From: an uncultured Lachnospiraceae bacterium
GTDB lineage: Bacteria; Bacillota; Clostridia; Lachnospirales; Lachnospiraceae
Direction: 5' to 3'
NCBI GenBank assembly: GCA_910576815.1
Contig: CAJTKA010000023.1
Location: forward strand, 1 to 55,988
Length of the DNA stretch: 55,988 nt
Positions within the stretch are counted from its first letter, which is position 1. Each line of letters starts with the position of its first letter. Below the pieces are notes generated by a model. It was given only the letters and a program-made list of their open reading frames with translations, was not told where the DNA came from and ran no database searches. A program made the position numbers and the translations under genes. Below, in pieces: positions 14,953 through 23,040 of this stretch.

Positions 14953-16359
14953 ATGGGCGGCTTTTTTGGAGTGGCATCGAAGGAAAATTGTATCTTTGAC
15001 TTGTTTTTTGGGACGGACTATCATTCTCATCTGGGCACCAGACGGGCGGGTATGGCGCTGTATGATAAGGAGGCGGGGTTTAACCGCGCCATCCACAACA
15101 TCGAGAACACGCCTTTCCGCACAAAGTTTGATAAGGACGTAAACCAGATGCACGGTACGGTCGGCATCGGCTGTATCTCGGATTACGAGCCGCAGCCGCT
15201 GATCATCCGTTCCCACCATGGGACCTATGCGATCACCACGGTTGGCAGGATCAATAATAAGGATGAGATCGTAACGGAGATCTTTCAGCACGGGAAAGGG
15301 CATTTCTTGGAGATGAGCGGCGGCGATATCAATGCCACGGAGCTGGTGGCGGCCATCATCAACCAGCGGGAGAATCTGATCGAGGGCATTCAGTATGCGC
15401 AGGAGCTGATTGACGGTTCCATGACGATCCTGCTGATGACACCGAAGGGGATCCTTGCGGCCAGAGACAGGCTGGGACGGACGCCTGTCACCATCGGCAG
15501 AAAGGAGGAGGCGTACTGCGTTTCCTTTGAAAGTTTTGCCTATCTGAATCTGGGTTATGTGCCGGAACGGGAACTTGGCCCGGGGGAGATCGTCATTGTG
15601 ACGCCGGAGGGCGTAAAGACCCTTGCCGCGCCGGGAAAGGACATGAAAATCTGTACCTTCCTGTGGATCTACTATGGTTATCCGTCTTCTTCCTACGAGG
15701 GCGTCAGCGTGGAGGAGATGCGTTATCGCTGCGGGGCAATGCTGGCCAAACGCGACGATGTGAAACCGGATATCGTTGCCGGAGTGCCGGATTCGGGGAC
15801 GGCCCATGCCATCGGCTATGCCAACGAGTCGGGGATTCCCTTTTCCAGGCCGTTTATCAAGTATACACCGACCTGGCCGCGCTCTTTTATGCCGACGATC
15901 CAGAGCAAGCGCGACCTGATTGCCAAGATGAAACTGCTTCCGGTGCACGATCTGATCATGGACAGGAGCCTGCTTTTGATCGACGATTCCATCGTGCGGG
16001 GCACGCAGCTGCGGGAGACTACGGAGTTTCTCTATCAGAGCGGCGCGAAGGAGGTGCATATCAGGCCTGCTTGTCCGCCTCTGCTTTTTGGCTGTAAATA
16101 TCTGAATTTCTCCCGCTCCACTTCGGAACTGGAGCTGATTGCCCGTCGGGTGATCCAGGAGCTGGAGGGGGAGAACAAATATCCCAACCTGTCGGTGTAT
16201 GCGGATCCTGACAGCACGGAATACGGGGAGATGCTGGAAAAGATTCGGGAGAAGCTGAATTTCACCACACTGCGCTATCATCGTCTGGATGATATGATCG
16301 CCTCTGTGGGGATTGATAAGTGTAAACTTTGTACCTACTGTTGGGATGGCAAGAAATAA
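14953..16359 (+). CDS. purF: Amidophosphoribosyltransferase-like protein lacking the glutaminase cysteine
   Basis: 468 residues, collinear with PurF, which makes 5-phosphoribosylamine from PRPP and glutamine. The Ntn-hydrolase glutaminase half (1 to about 225) is recognisable (GTRRAGMALYD, GCISDYEPQP, ARDRLGRTPVTIG). However the protein begins MGGFFGV where active PurF has MCGxxGV, so the N-terminal cysteine nucleophile is missing. The phosphoribosyltransferase half keeps VAGVPDSGTAHAIGYA near 276 and the PRPP loop LLIDDSIVRGTQLRE near 341. Cysteines in KICTF, RPACPPLLFGC and CKLCTYCW fit the iron-sulfur ligands of Bacillus-type PurF. It may use free ammonia or have another role. No purine genes are next to it. 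The start codon has GGAGAATAAGG upstream. Confidence 0.85.
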   Translation: MGGFFGVASKENCIFDLFFGTDYHSHLGTRRAGMALYDKEAGFNRAIHNIENTPFRTKFDKDVNQMHGTVGIGCISDYEPQPLIIRSHHGTYAITTVGRINNKDEIVTEIFQHGKGHFLEMSGGDINATELVAAIINQRENLIEGIQYAQELIDGSMTILLMTPKGILAARDRLGRTPVTIGRKEEAYCVSFESFAYLNLGYVPERELGPGEIVIVTPEGVKTLAAPGKDMKICTFLWIYYGYPSSSYEGVSVEEMRYRCGAMLAKRDDVKPDIVAGVPDSGTAHAIGYANESGIPFSRPFIKYTPTWPRSFMPTIQSKRDLIAKMKLLPVHDLIMDRSLLLIDDSIVRGTQLRETTEFLYQSGAKEVHIRPACPPLLFGCKYLNFSRSTSELELIARRVIQELEGENKYPNLSVYADPDSTEYGEMLEKIREKLNFTTLRYHRLDDMIASVGIDKCKLCTYCWDGKK

Positions 16360-16440
16360 AGTTGTGCTAGGGTCATAAAAAACATGACCCAAGAACAACT
16401 AAGTTATTTCTAAGAGGATGCCGGAAATGCGGCATCCTCT
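16360..16440 (+). terminator. Two hairpins after the purF-like gene
   Basis: First: AGTTGT (16360-16365) with ACAACT (16395-16400), enclosing GGGTCAT/ATGACCC. Second: AGAGGATGCCG (16413-16423) with CGGCATCCTCT (16430-16440), a perfect 11-bp stem. Neither is followed by a good T run, so they may be weak terminators or leader structure of the next gene. Confidence 0.55.
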
Positions 16441-16466
16441 GCATTGACGAAAGGAACATATATTAT

Positions 16467-17450
16467 ATGATATTTAAATGTAAAAACTGCGGCGGCAATG
16501 CCGTTTACGCGCCGGATAAGGGCAAAATGTACTGCCCGCACTGCGAGAGCGAGGACAGCGAGGATCAGATCATGGACGATTCCATGGAACGTTGCGTCAA
16601 CTGCGGCGCGCCTCTTACGATCACGGATTATACTTCGGCGTGCAGATGTGAGCACTGCGGCATGTACCTGATCTTTAACGAGCGCGTGGAGGGCGGCTAT
16701 GAACCGCATCTGGTCCTGCCTTTTCGGGTGAGCAGGCATTTGGCGGCAGCGGCGATGGATCAGGAATTTAAGAACCGCCTCTTTGCACCCTCTGATTTTA
16801 TGTCCGCAAAGAGCCTTCAAAAGATGGAAGGGACTTATGTACCTTTTTGGCTCTATGACTATGACGCTGACTATGATTATGCCGGAGAGGGGACAAAAGT
16901 AAGGACCTGGCGCAGCGGCAATACGGAGTACACGGAAACGTCCTATTATGAGGTGCAGCGCAGGATGAATGTGGACTTTGACCGGATTCCCGTGGATGCT
17001 TCCTATGCCATGGAAGACGGAACCATGGATCTGATGGAACCCTATGACTATAAGGCGCTGAAAGACTTTGAGCCCAAGTATCTGTCAGGCTTTTATGGTG
17101 AGGTCTATAACCAGAAGGCGGGGGAGCTTGAGGAGCGGGCTTTACAGAAGGCAAGAACGGCGTCGGAGCAGTTGATGCAGGCGTCCCTTAACGGTTATGT
17201 CACGATGCGGCCTTATCGCAGGAATCTGAATCTGAAAAACAGGGGAGAGCATTACGCGCTGCTTCCGGTATGGCAGTATTTTTACCGCTATAGAGATCAG
17301 GTCTACGAATATCATGTCAATGGGCAGACGGGAAAAGTGGTGGGGGTCACACCTGTTTCCAAGGGAAAGCTGCTGCTCTATGCCGCTTCTGTGTTTGCGG
17401 TGGTGACGGCAGCCTGTCAGATTGCCGTACAGGTAATGGAGATCTTGTAG
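16467..17450 (+). CDS. Zinc-ribbon membrane-anchored protein
   Basis: 327 residues. The N-terminus carries four CxxC pairs (CKNC at 5-8, CPHC at 23-26, CVNC at 43-46, CEHC near 61-64), which make two zinc ribbons, often annotated as TFIIB-type. The middle is a conserved-looking beta-rich region with VPFWLYDYDADYDY and a basic/aromatic LLPVWQYFYRYRDQVYEYHV segment. One membrane helix lies near the C-terminus (about 302-322). The role of the family is not known; it tends to occur with TPM-domain and SPFH proteins, as here. The TPM-domain gene begins 12 bases downstream, so the two form an operon. Confidence 0.78.
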   Translation: MIFKCKNCGGNAVYAPDKGKMYCPHCESEDSEDQIMDDSMERCVNCGAPLTITDYTSACRCEHCGMYLIFNERVEGGYEPHLVLPFRVSRHLAAAAMDQEFKNRLFAPSDFMSAKSLQKMEGTYVPFWLYDYDADYDYAGEGTKVRTWRSGNTEYTETSYYEVQRRMNVDFDRIPVDASYAMEDGTMDLMEPYDYKALKDFEPKYLSGFYGEVYNQKAGELEERALQKARTASEQLMQASLNGYVTMRPYRRNLNLKNRGEHYALLPVWQYFYRYRDQVYEYHVNGQTGKVVGVTPVSKGKLLLYAASVFAVVTAACQIAVQVMEIL

Positions 17451-17462
17451 GAGGGTAGGATT

Positions 17463-18338
17463 TTGAAAGAGTATTTTCGCTATTTTAAGTGGCTTTATAT
17501 CATACTGGCGGCGTTAGTTTGTCTGTTTTTTCTGTTTCAGGCCGGACATTGGGGTACTGCCAAGGCAGTGAATTATCAGCGCACGAATACACAGTGTACG
17601 GTCACGGAGCGCGTGTTTGACAAAGCGGATGTGCTGACGGACAAACAGGAAAAGAAGCTGCGTGAGCTGATTGCGAAGCGCGAGAAGCAGACGGGCTGCG
17701 ATATCGTGCTCATTACCCTGAACGAGCCGCTGAAGGAGTTTGCCAAAACCTATGAGTCGAACGTGATTTCAAGTGAGTATGTGCGGGTCTATGCGGAACA
17801 GTTTTGGGAACAGAACGGCATGGGTTATGATATGCCCGACGGGGATGGAGTAGTGCTGGTGGATAATTATTCCAGAGAGGATGATGGGATGATCCATACC
17901 TGGTTCTGTACCACCGGCAGAGCGAGGGATACTTACTATACGGAGGACATTGAACACCTGTTAGACAATGTATACAGTTGTGTGGAACGTGATCCTTACC
18001 GCGCTTACAAACTCTACATCAATACGTTTTACCATGATATGCTGGGCTGGCGGGTATTTCATTTTACCGTGCCGGGAATTGTGCCTTGGGCGATTGGATT
18101 AATAACGGCGGCTATCTTTATAATCTGCAATTGGAGTTCTAAAAAAGGGAAAAAGACGACGACGGCAACTACCTATGTGGCAGGGGGACAGCCTGTCTTC
18201 CATGTGCAGACGGACAGATTTTTAAGAAAAACGGTGACACAGAGAAAGATCGAGACGAGCAGCAGCGGTGGGCATGGAGGCGGCCGCAGTCACGGAGGCG
18301 GAGGCGGTCATCACGGAGGCGGAGGCCGCAGCAGGTAA
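17463..18338 (+). CDS. TPM-domain membrane protein (YgcG-like) with Gly/His-rich tail
   Basis: 291 residues. TTG 17463 is the likely start, with AGGAGGG at 17450-17456. One membrane helix near residues 10-27, then a TPM domain (residues about 45-195: VFDKADVLTDKQEKKL, QTGCDIVLITLNEP, DGDGVVLVDNYSREDDGM), a second membrane helix near 205-222 and a cytoplasmic tail ending in a Gly/His/Ser/Arg-rich repeat (SGGHGGGRSHGGGGGHHGGG). TPM domains are found in photosystem II repair and membrane-protein quality-control factors. The Gly/His tail may bind metal. It is co-transcribed with the zinc-ribbon gene; a role in envelope maintenance is an inference. Confidence 0.82.
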   Translation: MKEYFRYFKWLYIILAALVCLFFLFQAGHWGTAKAVNYQRTNTQCTVTERVFDKADVLTDKQEKKLRELIAKREKQTGCDIVLITLNEPLKEFAKTYESNVISSEYVRVYAEQFWEQNGMGYDMPDGDGVVLVDNYSREDDGMIHTWFCTTGRARDTYYTEDIEHLLDNVYSCVERDPYRAYKLYINTFYHDMLGWRVFHFTVPGIVPWAIGLITAAIFIICNWSSKKGKKTTTATTYVAGGQPVFHVQTDRFLRKTVTQRKIETSSSGGHGGGRSHGGGGGHHGGGGRSR

Positions 18339-18357
18339 AGAGGAGCGCATAAGCAGA

Positions 18358-18395
18358 AAGGCGGGTGCATCAGCACCCGCCTTCGTCGGTTTTTT
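18358..18395. terminator. Strong terminator between the TPM gene and rpsT
   Basis: AAGGCGGGTGC (18358-18368) pairs with GCACCCGCCTT (18373-18383) around a 4-base loop, with TTTTTT at 18390-18395. The reverse side has a weaker T-rich end, so it probably also ends rpsT transcripts coming from the right. Confidence 0.85.
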
Positions 18396-18420
18396 CATAA
18401 ACGATTGTCCGCGGAAAACC

Positions 18421-18684
18421 TTATGCCATCTTGTTTACGGCAAGAGTCATGCGGGACACCTTCCTTGCGGAAGTGTTCTTGTGGTATACACCCTTCTTGG
18501 TGGCTTTGTCGATGGCAGAGGTAGCAGCCAGAAGCGCGCTCTGTGCAGCCGCCTTGTCCTTTGCTTCGATGGCAGCGTATACTTTCTTGATCGCTGTCTT
18601 AACGCTGGACTTGATGGACTTATTTCTCTCAGCCTTTGTCCTGTTCACCAAGATTCTCTTTTTTGCAGATTTGATATTAGCCAT
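18421..18684 (-). CDS. rpsT: 30S ribosomal protein S20
   Basis: 87 residues, the normal length for S20, which binds 16S rRNA early in 30S assembly. It begins MANIKSAKKRILVNRTKAER and is rich in Lys, Arg and Ala, forming three helices. ATG at 18684 has GGAGG 8 bases upstream. Its own promoter lies at 18802-18830. Divergent placement next to gpr is the same arrangement as in Bacillus and many Clostridia. The roughly 110-nt leader could allow autoregulation, as known for S20 in other bacteria, but no specific motif was identified. Confidence 0.97.
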   Translation of the reverse strand: MANIKSAKKRILVNRTKAERNKSIKSSVKTAIKKVYAAIEAKDKAAAQSALLAATSAIDKATKKGVYHKNTSARKVSRMTLAVNKMA

Positions 18685-18801
18685 AACATCCTCCATTTCA
18701 ATTGCAATCAACTGCAGAAACTTATTGTGACGTGCCCTGTGAAAGCCAGACACGGATCTTTCGTCCGCGAGCAATGTATCAAGCGGAAACATACGCATAT
18801 T

Positions 18802-18830
18802 ATTGTAGATTATGGGAATGGGGATGTCAA
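18802..18830 (-). promoter_or_regulatory. rpsT promoter
   Basis: On the minus strand TTGACA (18825-18830), exactly 17 bases, then TACAAT (18802-18807): a near-consensus housekeeping promoter, as expected for a ribosomal protein gene. Confidence 0.88.
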
Positions 18831-18929
18831 TACATATTTTGTTTATTTTTGCAAAAAATAGAAAAGAAAATGGGCAGGCGGCAGGAATTCGCATAAAATA
18901 TAATAGCTCAGAAAGGAAAGGAAATCGTT

Positions 18930-19796
18930 ATGGAAAGCTGGTCAAATGTCAGGACGGACTTGGCGTTGGAAGCCAGAGAGAGCATAGGAGAAAAAGAATC
19001 CGGACTGCACGGGGTCGTGGTGGAAGAATACTATGACGAGCAGAGCGATGTGCATATCACACGAGTGGTCATAGAGACGAAAAATGGCGCCAAGGCCTTG
19101 GGAAAACCCATGGGTACCTATATCACGCTGGAAGCTCCCGCCATGACGGAGCCGGAGGAGGATTATCATCAGGAAATCTCACAGATTTTGGCAGAGCAGC
19201 TGCGGGGTATCTTGCCAAACCCTGAAAAGGAGCAGTCGATCCTGGTGGTTGGGCTCGGAAACAGGGAAGTGACGGCGGATTCCTTGGGGCCAAATGTGGT
19301 GGATAATCTTTTTGTCAACAGGCACATCGTGATGGAATATGGGAAAGTCGCCTATAATCGAACCAAAATGCACCTGGTCAGCAGTTTGGTGCCGGGTGTT
19401 ATGGCCAAAACGGGGATGGAATCCGCGGAAATCATCAAAGGAGTCATCGGTGAGACGAAGCCTGATTTGGTGATTGTCATCGACGCTCTTGCTGCCCGTT
19501 CGACCAAACGCCTGAATCGTACGATCCAGATCACAAACACGGGGATCCATCCGGGTTCCGGGGTCGGCAATCACAGGAATGCGATCACGCAGGAGACATT
19601 GCATGTGCCTGTACTGGCGCTGGGCGTGCCGACCGTGGTGGATGCGGCGACCATCGTGGGGGATGCTATGGGAGAACGACCGGCTACTTTGAAGGAACTG
19701 AATAATATGTACGTTACCACAAAGGACGTGGATCAGCAGATTCGTCAGATCAGCCACATCATTTGCGACGGGATCAACAGTGCCCTGAATTTTTAA
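18930..19796 (+). CDS. gpr: GPR germination protease
   Basis: 288 residues. GPR is an aspartic-type endopeptidase made in the forespore as a zymogen; on germination it degrades small acid-soluble spore proteins and releases amino acids. Conserved stretches: NVRTDLALEARES at the N-terminus (propeptide region), ILVVGLGNREVTADSLGPNV near 103-122, LVSSLVPGVMAKTGMESAE near 150, VIVIDALAARS near 182 and the final Cys-containing HIICDGIN. The length is shorter than Bacillus GPR (about 370) but normal for Clostridia. ATG has GGAAAGGAAA upstream. It heads the sporulation block and is followed by spoIIP after 49 bases. Confidence 0.95.
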   Translation: MESWSNVRTDLALEARESIGEKESGLHGVVVEEYYDEQSDVHITRVVIETKNGAKALGKPMGTYITLEAPAMTEPEEDYHQEISQILAEQLRGILPNPEKEQSILVVGLGNREVTADSLGPNVVDNLFVNRHIVMEYGKVAYNRTKMHLVSSLVPGVMAKTGMESAEIIKGVIGETKPDLVIVIDALAARSTKRLNRTIQITNTGIHPGSGVGNHRNAITQETLHVPVLALGVPTVVDAATIVGDAMGERPATLKELNNMYVTTKDVDQQIRQISHIICDGINSALNF

Positions 19797-19845
19797 GCAT
19801 ACAAGTCCTGGTATGAACTTCCATTGAAACTGCATATATCTTAAT

Positions 19846-21150
19846 ATGCGACTCAATGGTAAGTGGATGGGAAGAATTTTAATAGCGATCGTTATTTTAT
19901 CGTTAATCCTGGGAGCAATGGAGTTTGTGCGGGAGCGGGAAAAGAAAGAGCCGGTTAGTCTGTTTTCCCAAATGACCGGATTTTTGATGGAACCTTACCT
20001 GCCGGGGATTCGCAGAATGTGTGAGGGAGATTTTGTGCCGGCGGGGGGAGATTTTTTGGAGAGAGGGGTTCTTGCACGGTATCCGGCGCTGCTCTTTTTG
20101 ACGGAAAACGGGCATGGAAACGTGACGGAGAGTGATTATGCCAGGCTGCTGTTGCCGGAGGGAAGCGATGAGGACAGGAAGGGCGTGCCCGACGAGGCTC
20201 TTGATTATGAAGAAGATGCCATGCACCTGGAAGGAAGCATGGAGTCTGCCTTCAGAGAAGAAAACGAGCGTTATTTAACTGCGCAGGAGGAAGAAACGCA
20301 GATAGAAACGCAGATAGAAACGGAAGAGGAGGCTAAGAGTGAGACGGAGAGAAGCTTTGTGCAGGCGGCGGGAAAAAGCTACCGTTATCAGTGGGAGGAG
20401 CTGGCTGATTATCAGTCGTTGATCAAAGCCTTTTACGCGGTGGACTCTACGACGGTGGCAGGGGAGGAGCTTTTGCAGGCGAAAACGCTCCTGGAAAAGG
20501 ATATGAGCATCCGTGGCAGCGCGGATGCGCCGCAGATCCTGATCTATCATACGCACTCAAAGGAAAGCTTTGTCGATTCGATTCCGGGGGATCCAAACAG
20601 CGGTATTTTGGGGGCGGGAGAATATCTGGCGGCGCTTCTGCGGGAGCAGTACGGTTACAATGTGATACATAACAGCGGGTGTTATGATGAGGATAGGGAC
20701 TATGCTTACAGCAATTCTCTGCCGGAGATCGAACGTATTTTGGCAGAAAATCCTTCAATTGAAGCAGTGATCGACCTGCACAGGGACGAGATGCCAAAGG
20801 ACAGGCGGCTGGTGCTGGATCTGCAGGGACGTCCCACTGCGCAGTTCATGTTTTTTAACGGTCTGTGCCGCACGAAGAAAGGACCGATCGAACAGTTGGA
20901 AAATCCTTATCTGGAGGACAATCTTTCCCTGTCCTTTCAGATGCAGGCGGCGTGCAACGAATACTATCCGGGAATCGCCCGCAGGATCTACCTGAAAGCC
21001 TATCGTTACAATATGCATCTTTGCCCAAAGTCCCTGCTGATCGAGCTGGGCGCCCAGAATAACACAGAGGAGGAAATACATAACGCATGTGATGCTTTGG
21101 CGCATGTGCTGGATCTGGTCTTTTCCGGAAGGGAGCCTGAGCGGGAATAA
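19846..21150 (+). CDS. spoIIP: Stage II sporulation protein P (SpoIIP)
   Basis: 434 residues. SpoIIP is an amidase/endopeptidase that works with SpoIID and SpoIIM to thin the septal peptidoglycan so that the mother cell engulfs the forespore. One membrane helix near residues 8-24; a long, very acidic, Glu-rich linker (about 130-180, including a short repeat TQIETQIE); then the zinc amidase domain with ILIYHTHSKESF near 232-243, IEAVIDLHRDEMPKD near 305 and KSLLIELGAQNNT near 386. No good ribosome binding site precedes ATG 19846; ATG 19867 is an alternative. Translation may depend on the upstream gpr gene. Confidence 0.93.
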   Translation: MRLNGKWMGRILIAIVILSLILGAMEFVREREKKEPVSLFSQMTGFLMEPYLPGIRRMCEGDFVPAGGDFLERGVLARYPALLFLTENGHGNVTESDYARLLLPEGSDEDRKGVPDEALDYEEDAMHLEGSMESAFREENERYLTAQEEETQIETQIETEEEAKSETERSFVQAAGKSYRYQWEELADYQSLIKAFYAVDSTTVAGEELLQAKTLLEKDMSIRGSADAPQILIYHTHSKESFVDSIPGDPNSGILGAGEYLAALLREQYGYNVIHNSGCYDEDRDYAYSNSLPEIERILAENPSIEAVIDLHRDEMPKDRRLVLDLQGRPTAQFMFFNGLCRTKKGPIEQLENPYLEDNLSLSFQMQAACNEYYPGIARRIYLKAYRYNMHLCPKSLLIELGAQNNTEEEIHNACDALAHVLDLVFSGREPERE

Positions 21151-21152
21151 AG

Positions 21153-21181
21153 TGGACATTCCGTGAGCCGTTTGATATACT
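21153..21181 (+). promoter_or_regulatory. lepA promoter
   Basis: TGGACA (21153-21158), 17 bases, TATACT (21176-21181) with TG at the extended position. It lies 42 bases before lepA and gives lepA-hemW vegetative transcription separate from the sporulation genes. Confidence 0.65.
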
Positions 21182-21222
21182 AGGTTAGATAATCGTGTTT
21201 CTATAGTAAGGAGAAGACCGTA

Positions 21223-23028
21223 ATGGACCAGAGCAAAATTAGAAATTTTTGTATCGTAGCCCACATCGACCACGGCAAGTCCACGCTTGCCGACCGTATC
21301 ATCGAGCAGACGGGTCTTTTGACCAGCAGGGAGATGCAGGCGCAGATATTGGATAATATGGACTTGGAACGGGAACGGGGCATTACCATCAAGGCCCAGA
21401 CCGTACGCATCGTCTATCAGGCGAAGGATGGGAACGAATATATTTTTAATCTCATTGACACGCCGGGACATGTGGATTTCAACTATGAGGTGAGCCGTTC
21501 GCTGGCTGCCTGTGACGGGGCGATCCTGGTAGTGGATGCGGCGCAGGGTATTGAGGCACAGACCTTAGCAAATGTCTATCTGGCGCTCGATCACGATCTG
21601 GACGTCTTTCCTGTCATCAATAAGATCGATTTGCCCAGCGCGGATCCGGAGCGGGTGAAGAACGAGATCGAGGATGTGATTGGCATTGAGGCGCAGGATG
21701 CGCCGCTTATATCCGCCAAGAACGGCATTGGCATCGAGGATGTACTGGAGGCTATTGTGGAGAAGATTCCAGCTCCCGGCGGCAGCCCGGACAACCCCTT
21801 GCAGGCGCTTATTTTTGATTCGGTCTACGATTCTTACAAGGGTGTGATCGTGTTCTGCCGTATCAAGGAAGGCAGGGTCAAAAAGGGCACGAAAATCAGG
21901 ATGATGGCCACGGGAGCGACCGCTGAGGTGGTGGAGGTCGGATATTTTGGTGCCGGACAGTTTATCCCCTGTGATGAGTTGACGGCAGGAATGGTGGGAT
22001 ATCTGACAGCCTCCATCAAGAACGTAAAGGATACCGCCGTGGGCGATACGGTCACGGATGTGGACAACCCCTGTAAAGAGCCGCTTCCCGGTTACAAGAA
22101 AGTCAATTCCATGGTCTACTGCGGCATGTACCCGGCGGACGGGGCAAAGTATCCGGATCTGCGGGACGCGCTGGAGAAACTGAAATTGAATGACGCTTCC
22201 CTAAATTATGAGCCGGAGACTTCGATTGCTCTGGGCTTTGGGTTTCGCTGTGGTTTTTTGGGGCTTTTGCATCTGGAAATCATTCAGGAGCGGCTGGAGC
22301 GGGAGTACAATCTTGATCTGGTGACCACCGCGCCGGGCGTTATTTACAGAGTCTATAAGACCAACGGGGAGATGATCGAGCTGACCAATCCCTCCAATCT
22401 GCCCGATCCTTCTGAAATCGACTACATGGAGGAACCTGTGGTCAGCGCGGAGATCATGGTGACTTCGGAATTTATTGGTTCCATCATGCAGCTTTGCCAG
22501 GAAAGGCGGGGCCGCTATATCAGTACCGAGTATATTGAAGCATCACGGGCGTTATTAAAATATGAGCTGCCTTTAAATGAGATCATCTATGATTTTTTTG
22601 ACGCGTTAAAGTCCAGATCGCGTGGTTACGCTTCCTTTGATTATGAAATGAAAGGGTACGAACAGTCGAAACTGGTGAAGCTGGATATCCTCATCAATCA
22701 CGACGAGGTGGACGCGCTCTCCTTCATTGTTCACGCGGACAGCGCTTACGAGCGCGGCAGAAAGATGTGTGAGAAGTTAAAGGACGAGATCCCGAGGCAT
22801 CTCTTTGAGATCCCCATCCAGGCGGCGGTGGGCGGCAAGATCATTGCCAGAGAGACCGTGAAAGCCATGAGAAAGGATGTCCTCGCCAAGTGCTACGGCG
22901 GTGACATCACCCGTAAAAAGAAACTGTTGGAGAAGCAGAAGGAGGGCAAGAAGCGGATGCGCCAGGTCGGCAGCGTGGAGATTCCGCAGAGCGCCTTTAT
23001 GAGCGTGCTGAAATTAGACGACGACTGA
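21223..23028 (+). CDS. lepA: Elongation factor 4 (LepA)
   Basis: 601 residues, standard for LepA, a ribosome-associated GTPase that helps initiation and recovery of stalled ribosomes. G1 AHIDHGKS at 13-20, switch II LIDTPGHVDF near 79, G4 NKIDLPSA near 130, domain II (VIVFCRIKEGRVKKGTKIR near 209) and the LepA-specific C-terminal domain (residues about 490-601, including YGGDITRKKKLLEKQKEGKK). Position between spoIIP and hemW is conserved in Firmicutes. Confidence 0.98.
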   Translation: MDQSKIRNFCIVAHIDHGKSTLADRIIEQTGLLTSREMQAQILDNMDLERERGITIKAQTVRIVYQAKDGNEYIFNLIDTPGHVDFNYEVSRSLAACDGAILVVDAAQGIEAQTLANVYLALDHDLDVFPVINKIDLPSADPERVKNEIEDVIGIEAQDAPLISAKNGIGIEDVLEAIVEKIPAPGGSPDNPLQALIFDSVYDSYKGVIVFCRIKEGRVKKGTKIRMMATGATAEVVEVGYFGAGQFIPCDELTAGMVGYLTASIKNVKDTAVGDTVTDVDNPCKEPLPGYKKVNSMVYCGMYPADGAKYPDLRDALEKLKLNDASLNYEPETSIALGFGFRCGFLGLLHLEIIQERLEREYNLDLVTTAPGVIYRVYKTNGEMIELTNPSNLPDPSEIDYMEEPVVSAEIMVTSEFIGSIMQLCQERRGRYISTEYIEASRALLKYELPLNEIIYDFFDALKSRSRGYASFDYEMKGYEQSKLVKLDILINHDEVDALSFIVHADSAYERGRKMCEKLKDEIPRHLFEIPIQAAVGGKIIARETVKAMRKDVLAKCYGGDITRKKKLLEKQKEGKKRMRQVGSVEIPQSAFMSVLKLDDD

Positions 23029-23040
23029 TAGGAGCGCGCG

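Noticed and set aside
14791..16398. Minus-strand open frame of 535 residues opposite purF
   Set aside because: Fully antisense to a well-conserved gene, no family features and unusual His/Arg composition.
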